In this document: positions 28,153 through 36,138 of the stretch, piece after piece | Numbering within the stretch: the first letter of the stretch is position 1 | How the letters are laid out: every line of letters starts with the position of its first letter | NCBI GenBank assembly: GCA_001462235.1 | Contig: LIUI01000030.1 | Location: 1-45,793, forward strand | Source: Fibrobacteria bacterium GUT307 | GTDB taxonomy: Bacteria > Fibrobacterota > Fibrobacteria > Fibrobacterales > Fibrobacteraceae | Direction of reading: 5' to 3' | DNA: 45,793 nt | Program-made: the position numbers and the translations under genes | The notes under the pieces: model-generated | Seen by the model: the letters and a program-made list of their open reading frames with translations, nothing else | What the model was told of the DNA's origin: nothing | The model's database searches: none

Positions 28153-29643
28153 TTACCTCATCATACTCCCTGTTTCTATTAGCCTTTTGTGGAAATCAAA
28201 TGCTTTGTCTAAAGTGTGCGGCGTGTGCAGGGAAGCGGCGTGTTTTATGCCGTAGTCTAGGTATTCTTGCAAGAGCGGGCGGTAATTTGGGTGCGCGCAT
28301 TTTTCAATTATCAAACGTGCACGCTTGATTGGGGAGAGCCCCCTTAAATCTGCAAGGCCTTGCTCAGATACAAAAATCATGGTATCGTGTTCGGTGTGGT
28401 CTGTGTGGCTTACCATAGGAACTATTGCGCTGATTTTCCCGCCTTTTGCAATGCTTGGGGTCATAAAGAAGCCAAGCAGGCAGTTGCGGGCAAAGTCGCC
28501 GGAGCCGCCTATGCCGTTCATCATTCTGGAACCGTTTACGTGCGTGCTGTTCACATGCCCAAAAATATCCGCTTCCAGCGCGGTATTCATTGAAATTACG
28601 CCTAATCTGCGAATTACTTCGGGGTTATTGGAAATTTCTTGAGGGCGTAAAACAAATTTGGTTTTCCAGTTTTTGGTATGGGCGTTTGCTTTGTACTTTT
28701 CTTGCCCGTCAAGGGAGTAGCTAACGGAGGCACCGCTTGCTATGATTAGCTTGTCTGCTTCTAGAATGTCAAAAACGGAATCTTGGATTACCTCTGTGTA
28801 AAGAGCCACGGGTGCCTGAGCCGGGTCTTTTGCCATGGTGCCAAGCACGGCGTTTGCAACATTGCCTACTCCGCTTTGGTAGGGAACATCTGCCGGCAAG
28901 CGTCCCTTTTTGCGTTCGTGAGCGAGGAATTCCAGAATGTATGCGGCTATGGCGTTGGAATCTTCGTCTGGTGCTGCAAAGGGTTTTAGTGAGTCCGGTA
29001 AATTTGTTTCTACTATTGCCACTATTTTTTTAGGGTCTATTTGCACATAATCTTTGCCAATTCTATCGCCGGCGGAGTGAACCGGAACATCACCTTTGAG
29101 TTCCGGTATGAATATATCGTGCAAGCCTATGAGGGTATCTCCGTAGTGGGTGTTTAGTTCTATTATTATGCGGTCTGCGGTTTGCAGGTATGTTGGGGTA
29201 TTGCCGCCGCAGCCGGTTAGGTAAACTTTGCCATCTGGGGTTAGCTCGCAGGCTTCCACTATTGCAAGGGTGGGCTTTGGGACAAAGCCCATGCGAACCA
29301 TGCGTGCGGAGTGCGAGAGGTGCATATCTATATATTCCGTGATGCCTTTATTTATGTTATTGCGCACGTCTGCGTGGCTTTGGTAGGGCAATCGCATTTT
29401 CATTACGCCGGCACGGGCCAAAGTTCCATCGCATTCGTCGCCTATGGATGCGCCGGTGTAGAGGGATATGCCAAAGTCCACACCCTCGTCTCTCAATTTT
29501 TTGCCACGTTCTGCCAAGGCTGGGGCTACGGCTTTGGAATAGCCGGCTCCTGTGAAGCCGCTAATGCCTATGATTTCATTGTTATTGACCAAGGCAGCCG
29601 CTTCTTGTGCGGTTTTTACCTTGTTTTTGAGTTCAGCATGCAT
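28153..29643 (-). CDS. Acetyl-CoA hydrolase/succinyl-CoA:acetate CoA-transferase family protein
   Basis: IGISGFTGAGYSKAVAPALAER; INTALEADIFGHVNSTHVNGSRMMNGIGGSGDFARN; ISAIVPMVSHTDHTEHD. Confidence 0.93.
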   Translation of the reverse strand: MHAELKNKVKTAQEAAALVNNNEIIGISGFTGAGYSKAVAPALAERGKKLRDEGVDFGISLYTGASIGDECDGTLARAGVMKMRLPYQSHADVRNNINKGITEYIDMHLSHSARMVRMGFVPKPTLAIVEACELTPDGKVYLTGCGGNTPTYLQTADRIIIELNTHYGDTLIGLHDIFIPELKGDVPVHSAGDRIGKDYVQIDPKKIVAIVETNLPDSLKPFAAPDEDSNAIAAYILEFLAHERKKGRLPADVPYQSGVGNVANAVLGTMAKDPAQAPVALYTEVIQDSVFDILEADKLIIASGASVSYSLDGQEKYKANAHTKNWKTKFVLRPQEISNNPEVIRRLGVISMNTALEADIFGHVNSTHVNGSRMMNGIGGSGDFARNCLLGFFMTPSIAKGGKISAIVPMVSHTDHTEHDTMIFVSEQGLADLRGLSPIKRARLIIEKCAHPNYRPLLQEYLDYGIKHAASLHTPHTLDKAFDFHKRLIETGSMMR

Positions 29644-29688
29644 AACAGAATTCCTTTTTTGAAATTACAATTATGGGAATATAGAAAA

Positions 29689-31002
29689 TTATTTTTCCAT
29701 AATCAAAATATATTCAGTTGGATATGCAAGTTTTGTATTTTTATCAGATGCTTTTCCGAATCTTCCAGTTTCAGGGTCGCGTGTAGAGGGTAGCATTTTT
29801 GATGGAATTTCACGCTTAATTACGTTATAAGTTTTAAAACCAATATTTTCAAATTGTTCTTGAAATACTTCTGCGTTTAGAATTTCAACTCCGTTAAATT
29901 CGGTATTGCCAATTACAAATGCCGCTCTGCCTCCCTTTTTCAAAACTCTTTTGGTTTCTGCAAAAGTTTCAAGCATATCGGCAAAGTAATTTTTTACTTC
30001 GCGACCCTTTTTATTTTTACCCAAGCTTTCAACAATATCAGTAGCGATTTTACTCTGTAAATTAATATTGTCCCTATCTTTATATGAACTGCCAATAAAT
30101 TTTTTACGAAATTCAGGTAAATCTTTCAAGTAACCCAACCAGAGTGAAAGTAGTTGGTGTAAATCTGCGTATTCGTAAGAAGTTACATAAGGCGGACTTG
30201 TTACTATCAAAGTCGCAGCTCCATTTTTACATGGTAAATTTCTTGAATCGCCGCATTGAATGGTTCTAAATCTATCAATGTTTTGTTTTGTACGATTGTT
30301 CAGCAGCTTATTAAATTCGTAATGTTTCTTTATCATTTTTTTTGACTGTTGTAAGAACAATGTCAAAGGGTCATAAATCTTTTTTTTGGGGTCGCGTGTA
30401 GGCTTAACGCTTTTCTGTAACCAGATTGAACAAGATTTTAGAATTTGTGCAAAAGTAATTAAATAAAAATTTCTAACATTTTCTGTACCAATATCTAATA
30501 TCTTTGCTAAAATTATAGACAATTTATCTTTTTGTTCAGGTAAAAACCAATAATTGATTCTCTCGTTTTTAGGAATATATTTCTGTGCTTTATTTAAAAA
30601 ATAATCAAAACGTCCATTCAAACGATGCGGTAAATCTTTTTCAAAATTTAGATATTCTTTAACCAATTCTTCGTTTTCTATTGGGGTGGTTTTAACCTTT
30701 GAGAGCAAATAAGCAATTTCGTTAATGTCTGTTCCTATTCCAATACGGTTATTTACAATCGCTTCAACCACAGTTGTGCCACTGCCCATAAACGGGTCAA
30801 TTACAATATCGCCAACACTTGAATGTTCCTTTATCAAGCGTTGTGCAAGCTGCGGAATAAATTTGGCAGGATATGTGTAATAGCCATGAGTTATGTACGA
30901 AGTATCTTTAATGGTTTTATCCGAAAACGACCAAGAATAGTCAATTGGCACTATTGATAAATTTGCTTGTTCTCTCAAAGCTTGTGGTGCAAGTTTACTC
31001 AT
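29689..31002 (-). CDS. Orphan DNA methyltransferase (N4/N6 amino-MTase)
   Basis: DPFMGSGTTVVEA (motif I) and LIVTSPPYVTSYEYADLHQL (motif IV). Confidence 0.88.
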   Translation of the reverse strand: MSKLAPQALREQANLSIVPIDYSWSFSDKTIKDTSYITHGYYTYPAKFIPQLAQRLIKEHSSVGDIVIDPFMGSGTTVVEAIVNNRIGIGTDINEIAYLLSKVKTTPIENEELVKEYLNFEKDLPHRLNGRFDYFLNKAQKYIPKNERINYWFLPEQKDKLSIILAKILDIGTENVRNFYLITFAQILKSCSIWLQKSVKPTRDPKKKIYDPLTLFLQQSKKMIKKHYEFNKLLNNRTKQNIDRFRTIQCGDSRNLPCKNGAATLIVTSPPYVTSYEYADLHQLLSLWLGYLKDLPEFRKKFIGSSYKDRDNINLQSKIATDIVESLGKNKKGREVKNYFADMLETFAETKRVLKKGGRAAFVIGNTEFNGVEILNAEVFQEQFENIGFKTYNVIKREIPSKMLPSTRDPETGRFGKASDKNTKLAYPTEYILIMEK

Positions 31003-31076
31003 CTGCAGAAACCTTCAAACTGAGCGGCTGAAATTGATGCACACAGCAAAAGCAGTGCAATGGGGATTTTTTTCAT
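30999..31076 (-). CDS. 25-aa signal-peptide-like ORF (stub of a secreted protein gene, or leader peptide)
   Basis: ATAGGAG then ATG; MKKIPIALLLLCASISAAQFEGFCR*; its TGA overlaps the methyltransferase ATG (ATGA). Confidence 0.5.
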   Translation of the reverse strand: MKKIPIALLLLCASISAAQFEGFCR

Positions 31077-31149
31077 TATAAACTCCTATGAGGAAAATTT
31101 ATGTAAATATAGTAATTTTCATAAATGAAAAAAATGTATATTATATAGT

Positions 31150-33606
31150 ATGCACAAATTTTCTTTATTTTCTGCGGTTCTTCTCTGTGCTTTTTCTTTT
31201 TCGTTTGCTCAGGATATTCTGGTCAATGTGGTGGGGTATGAAAAAAGCGGCGCAAAACGCGCTGTTATTCAGCATACAACTTCAATTACAGATACTAAAT
31301 TCGAAATAATTGATGCACAAGGTAATGTTGTTACCAAAAACCTTGGGGCACAAGCCTCTGTCAAAGGGTGGAGCGGCCGTACTTTTAAGGTGGCAGATTT
31401 CAGTGATTTTAAGCAGGATGGTAAATACAGGTTGAGAGTAGGTTCTGTAACTTCGCCGGAATTTGAAATTGGTGAAAAAATTTTGCAAAGGGAAACAGGG
31501 GCTTTTCAGGTGAGCTTCTTTAATGGAATGAGGAATACCGACGAAGGCGACAGCAACTTGGGGATTCGCGGCAGTTCGCAAACCCACAATATCTACGGCG
31601 GTTGGTGGGATGCCACCGGAGACCCCGGTAAGCATCTTTCCCATTTGTCTTATGCTAATTATTTTAATCCTCAGCAAATACCTTTGGTTGTATGGGCATT
31701 GCTCCAAGCTAATGAATTTCAGCCTACGGTTTTCTCTACGCTAGCAACAGAAGAAGCGGCATGGGGTGCAGATTATCTCTTGCGTTCTCTATCTACTGCC
31801 GGTTATTTTTATATGTCGGTATTTGATGACTGGGGTGCTGGGTATCGTGAAATCTGCGAATGGAGCGGTTCGGACGGAGCGCGTTCAGATAGTGCAAATG
31901 CTTACCGGTCTGCAATGCGTGAAGGTGGCGGTGTATCAATAGCGGCTCTTGCTAGGGCGAGCAAAGCCGGTATAAGCGGCGATAGTAGCTTTGCCAGGTA
32001 TCTTGCGGGAGCAAAGCGTGCTTATGCTCATCTCAAAGCCAATCCTACTACATATCAGAACGATGGCAAAGAAAACATTATTGATGATTACACAGGTCTT
32101 CTCGCTGCAAGCGAACTTTACAACGCTACGCAAGAAAATGAATACCTTATAGACGCACAAGCTAGAGCAGCTTCTCTTTTGGCATATCAATCTGAGGATG
32201 GATGGTTTTATAGCGATAAGCTCAAAACGCGCCCATTCTACCATGCCGCAGATGAGGGCTTTCCTGTAGTTGCCCTTGCACGCTATGTGGAAATATGCAA
32301 GCCAAGCGATGCGGGAAATATACGGCAGGCAATAAGGAAAAACTTTCAATGGTACATAGACATAACCTACCAAGAATCAAATCCCTTTGAGTATGTTAAA
32401 ATGTATGGCTCTACTGGGGCCGGAACAGACCCAACTGCTATAAATCTTGCATTAAACGGCACAGCTACCGCTTCCCGCTCGGAAGGAGCATATACACCGG
32501 ATAAAGCGATTGACGGAGGTTCCACAAACGACTCTAGATGGTCAAGCTATCAAAGCGGGGCAACAGATAATGATGTGCAGTGGATAATCATAGAGCTTGA
32601 AGAAACTTATAAAGTGAATAAAGTTGTTCTAAATTGGGAAGCCGCATATGGAAAGGTTTATGACATAGAAGTTTCCACAAATGGAACTAGTTGGATTAAA
32701 GTTGCCGGAGAAACAAATAATACAAGTGTTGGACGTAAGGAATATTCATTTACTGCGACCAATGCCCGTTATGTAAAGATGAATGGTAAACAGCGAGGAA
32801 ATGAATACGGTGGATTTTCTCTTTACGAATTTGAAATATATGGCGAACAGGAGCAACCGATTACTCTCAAATCCCCGGCACGTTTCTTTATGCCTCACGA
32901 TAACGAAACTAAGTATTGGTGGCAAGGGGAAAACGCCCGCATAGCTTCGCTTTCTGCGGCTTTTGCAATGGGTGCGCAACTTGCTGCCCTAAACCGCGAG
33001 TTTTGGTACGACACTCTGTTTGCCATGACTACTGCACAGCTAGACTGGATACTTGGAAAAAATCCCTTTGGGGTTAGCATGATGTTTGGGTTTGGAACAA
33101 AAAATTATCCCGATTATACTCCTGGCGCAAGAATGCGTTCCAACATTAAAGGCGGAATTTGCAATGGCATTACTGCTATGGACGGGAATGAGAGCAATCT
33201 GGAATGGAAACCTTATAGGGATGATGAATGGCAAAATTGGCGTTGGATTGAACAATGGCTTCCGCATAACGCTTGGTATCTCACAGCAATCTCAGCTATT
33301 TCGTACACAATAGATAATCCCATTACGCCAATCAAAAAAAGCGATTTGGCAAAAGCTTCTCATTTTAAAATTTCGGTCATTAACGGCAGGAATATGAATG
33401 TGGAATTGCCTTTTGCCGCAGATAAGCACACAAGCATTGATATTTACAATATGCGTGGGCAAAAACTGCTTTCTTACAGCGTACCGGCAGGCAATTTATA
33501 TGCGACTATTGAGATGCCCTCTAACATAAAGCATGGCGTATATATACTGAGTGTTAAGAATATGGCTGGAAAAACTGCCTCCGGCAGGTTTATATTCGGT
33601 CAATAA
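31150..33606 (+). CDS. GH9 cellulase with N-terminal Ig-like domain, internal F5/8-type C (discoidin/CBM32-like) domain and T9SS-like tail
   Basis: GGWWDATGDPGKHLSHLSYANYFNPQQ; WWQGENARIASLSAAF; LDWILGKNPFGVSMMFGFG; internal NLALNGTATASRSEGAYTPDKAIDGG...YVKMNGKQRGNEYGGFSLYEFEIYG. Confidence 0.9.
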   Translation: MHKFSLFSAVLLCAFSFSFAQDILVNVVGYEKSGAKRAVIQHTTSITDTKFEIIDAQGNVVTKNLGAQASVKGWSGRTFKVADFSDFKQDGKYRLRVGSVTSPEFEIGEKILQRETGAFQVSFFNGMRNTDEGDSNLGIRGSSQTHNIYGGWWDATGDPGKHLSHLSYANYFNPQQIPLVVWALLQANEFQPTVFSTLATEEAAWGADYLLRSLSTAGYFYMSVFDDWGAGYREICEWSGSDGARSDSANAYRSAMREGGGVSIAALARASKAGISGDSSFARYLAGAKRAYAHLKANPTTYQNDGKENIIDDYTGLLAASELYNATQENEYLIDAQARAASLLAYQSEDGWFYSDKLKTRPFYHAADEGFPVVALARYVEICKPSDAGNIRQAIRKNFQWYIDITYQESNPFEYVKMYGSTGAGTDPTAINLALNGTATASRSEGAYTPDKAIDGGSTNDSRWSSYQSGATDNDVQWIIIELEETYKVNKVVLNWEAAYGKVYDIEVSTNGTSWIKVAGETNNTSVGRKEYSFTATNARYVKMNGKQRGNEYGGFSLYEFEIYGEQEQPITLKSPARFFMPHDNETKYWWQGENARIASLSAAFAMGAQLAALNREFWYDTLFAMTTAQLDWILGKNPFGVSMMFGFGTKNYPDYTPGARMRSNIKGGICNGITAMDGNESNLEWKPYRDDEWQNWRWIEQWLPHNAWYLTAISAISYTIDNPITPIKKSDLAKASHFKISVINGRNMNVELPFAADKHTSIDIYNMRGQKLLSYSVPAGNLYATIEMPSNIKHGVYILSVKNMAGKTASGRFIFGQ

Positions 33607-33623
33607 TTTATATATTTATGCCT

Positions 33624-35942
33624 ATGCAAGCTATAGTCCTTTTTTCCGCACTTTTCTTTATGGTGGGGAGCATTTTTGCCGCTCCTCTGAATCTAACAGG
33701 CACAGTTAAAACCGAAAACGACTCTCCTGTTGAAAACGCCGTTGTTTTGCTAAAGGTGAACGATGGCCTTATAGCATACGCTCGTACTTTGAGCGGTTCA
33801 AACGGCAATTTTGTTCTTTTGCCGGGTAAAGATGCTCCAACTCCTATAGCAAGGTCGGTTGCACTCCTGCCTACTAAGTTTGCGAGCTATCAAGCAATGG
33901 ATTTGAAGGGACGTGCTTATGGTCATTTGAACAATTTGCCGCAGGGTATTTATGTTCTTTTGGGCAAAACCGAAAGCGGCAAAAGCGTAAATTTAGGCAC
34001 TGTTTATCACAGGGGCGGAGCACTGAAAATCGGTGAAATTACGCAAAAGGAGCAGAAAGTTAAAAACCTGGCTAAAACCGTTGGCAACGATGAAGTTCGC
34101 TTGATAGTACGCAAAGCCGGATATTTGCCAAAAGAAGTCCTGTTCAACAACTTTGATGAAAATGTTGGAATCGTTGTTTTGGAACGCGATCCGCTTGAAA
34201 GCCGTATTGACGATGTAATGGCTACGATGAGTGACCAAGACAAGATTTATCAAATGACCCAACCTCTCGTTTCTGCTGGCTCCTATGGCGGCCCCAATTC
34301 CGACAGAAGTCTTTTCGGAAGTGTTTTGCAAGGCGGCGGTGAATATAGTTCAACTTTTTTAAATAGCATGAATACTACGTTAAGCAGTTGGGCCAAAGCG
34401 AAAATCCCTGTGACTTACGGCAAAGATTTTGTTCATGGAACTTCCGATATTGAAGGCTCTACCATATTCCCGCATAACATAGGGCTTGGAGCTACCAGAG
34501 ATTCTGCTTTGGTGCGCGAGATAGGTGAGGCAACGGCTAAGGAATCTTGGGCTGGGAAAGTGGATTTGATTTTTGGGCCTGCAATTTCGGTTCCGCAAAA
34601 TGAGCGTTGGGGCAGGGTTTATGAGGGCTTTGGGGAAACTGCAGAATTGGCGGTAATGATGGGTGCAGCCATGGTTCGTGGCTTGCAAGGCGAGAAATAT
34701 GATGCGCCTTGGCGTGTTATAGCAACAGCAAAGCATTATTTAGCAGATGGCTCAACAACAAATGGAAAAGACAGAGGAAATAATGCAGATATAACCGATA
34801 CTGAATTAAGAGCTGTTCATTTACCCGGATATGAAGCTGTTGTGGAGCAAGGTGTTTTGAGCGTTATGGCTTCTTTTAATCAAATTGGAGGTGTTCATCA
34901 GCATGTTGATTCTTTGCGTTTAACGGGATGGCTAAAAACCGAGCTTGGTTTTGACGGCTATATAATCAGCGATTGGCAAGGAATTGCAAATTCCACAAGG
35001 CCGGGATTTACGGAAGATTATGGTGGCGGTGGCGGCGGCGGCCCGACTTTAACTTCCGAGGCAGTTCGTAAGGCAATAAATTCAGGTATTGACCTTGCTA
35101 TGGAACCTAACAGCCATACACAATTTATAAACCTTTTAACCGCTCTTGTAGAGGAGGGCAAAGTATCTAAAGCTCGCATTGACGATGCTGTGCGCCGCAT
35201 TTTGCGTGCTAAATTCCGTGCGGGCAGAATGGATAATCCTCAAGGCCCTACGGCATATAGCGGTGCAAAAGGTACGCATCGCAATCTCGCAAGGAAAGCT
35301 GTTCGCCAAAGTTTGGTTCTGTTAAAAAATGATAACAATGCGTTGCCTATTTCAAAAAGTGCAAAAGTTTATTTGTTTGGCCAGCCTTCAGACATTATAA
35401 CTAACACTAGTTATCAATGCGGTGGCTGGACACTCGGTTGGCGGGGTTCATATAATTACGATATGTACGGCAATCCAACCAATGCAAAGAACGTTCCGGG
35501 TGCGACATCCATTCAAGCCGGCATAGACCTGGTTGCGTCAGGTGCAATTGTTTCCAATGCGGATAATGCCGATGTTATTATTTATGTCACCGGAGAAAGC
35601 CCTTATGCAGAATGGCATGGCGATATAGACAATATAACCTTTGACGATAATAATGCGTCTCAGTTAAGCACCTATAAAAATCAAGGCAAAAAGGTTGTCA
35701 CTGTTTTCATAAGCGGGCGTCCGAGAGAAACAAATTCTCTTTTAGACGCAAGCCATGCTTTTGTAGCGGCGTGGTTGCCGGGTTCTGAGGGTGCGGGCAT
35801 TGCGGATGTTCTTTTTGAAGGGCCTTATAATTTCACCGGCAAACTTCCTCACACATGGCCTCGCGATAAATCCGTTTTTCCTATGAACAGCACTCAAACA
35901 AGTGAAAAGTGGTTCCCCTATGGATACGGGCTTACATACTAA
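33624..35942 (+). CDS. GH3 beta-glucosidase-type enzyme with N-terminal carboxypeptidase-regulatory-like domain
   Basis: GFDGYIISDWQGI; VIATAKHYLADGSTTNGKDRG; ends WFPYGYGLTY. Track start 33618; ATG at 33624 fits the TATATT spacing better. Confidence 0.9.
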   Translation: MQAIVLFSALFFMVGSIFAAPLNLTGTVKTENDSPVENAVVLLKVNDGLIAYARTLSGSNGNFVLLPGKDAPTPIARSVALLPTKFASYQAMDLKGRAYGHLNNLPQGIYVLLGKTESGKSVNLGTVYHRGGALKIGEITQKEQKVKNLAKTVGNDEVRLIVRKAGYLPKEVLFNNFDENVGIVVLERDPLESRIDDVMATMSDQDKIYQMTQPLVSAGSYGGPNSDRSLFGSVLQGGGEYSSTFLNSMNTTLSSWAKAKIPVTYGKDFVHGTSDIEGSTIFPHNIGLGATRDSALVREIGEATAKESWAGKVDLIFGPAISVPQNERWGRVYEGFGETAELAVMMGAAMVRGLQGEKYDAPWRVIATAKHYLADGSTTNGKDRGNNADITDTELRAVHLPGYEAVVEQGVLSVMASFNQIGGVHQHVDSLRLTGWLKTELGFDGYIISDWQGIANSTRPGFTEDYGGGGGGGPTLTSEAVRKAINSGIDLAMEPNSHTQFINLLTALVEEGKVSKARIDDAVRRILRAKFRAGRMDNPQGPTAYSGAKGTHRNLARKAVRQSLVLLKNDNNALPISKSAKVYLFGQPSDIITNTSYQCGGWTLGWRGSYNYDMYGNPTNAKNVPGATSIQAGIDLVASGAIVSNADNADVIIYVTGESPYAEWHGDIDNITFDDNNASQLSTYKNQGKKVVTVFISGRPRETNSLLDASHAFVAAWLPGSEGAGIADVLFEGPYNFTGKLPHTWPRDKSVFPMNSTQTSEKWFPYGYGLTY

Positions 35943-35968
35943 AATCCAAAGCATGGCTTTGGATTTTT
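35941..35968 (+). terminator. Hairpin at the GH3 stop codon
   Basis: aaaatccaaagc-atg-gctttggatttt: perfect 12-bp stem with 3-nt loop, then T. Confidence 0.65.
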
Positions 35969-36132
35969 ACCAAGGCAATGTTGGCACAGCTAACTCTAAG
36001 TATTTCAGTATCTTAGACGAGTTGAGCAAATATGAGCCTTTTGTGAAAAATGCTAAAAAAGTGCTAAAAATGCAGGAAAATGAGGACTGGGTAGGCTTAG
36101 GGGATTGCTTTATATGTGTACTACCGCAGTAG
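35953..36132 (+). CDS. Small hypothetical protein
   Basis: MALDFYQGNVGTANSKYFSILDELSKYEPFVKNAKKVLKMQENEDWVGLGDCFICVLPQ; non-repetitive, but no clear SD, and the start lies in the hairpin loop. Confidence 0.35.
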   Translation: MALDFYQGNVGTANSKYFSILDELSKYEPFVKNAKKVLKMQENEDWVGLGDCFICVLPQ

Positions 36133-36138
36133 CGACAA

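Noticed and set aside
29311-29793. Plus-strand ORF of 160 aa
   Set aside because: Antisense to the CoA-transferase; no recognisable domain.
29689-31002. Restriction-modification or DISARM/BREX-type locus
   Set aside because: Only the methyltransferase is visible; neighbours are a CoA-transferase and a cellulase, with no nuclease or helicase partner.
31282-32373. Minus-strand ORFs inside the GH9 gene (31282-31707, 31936-32373)
   Set aside because: Antisense to well-supported GH9 catalytic sequence.
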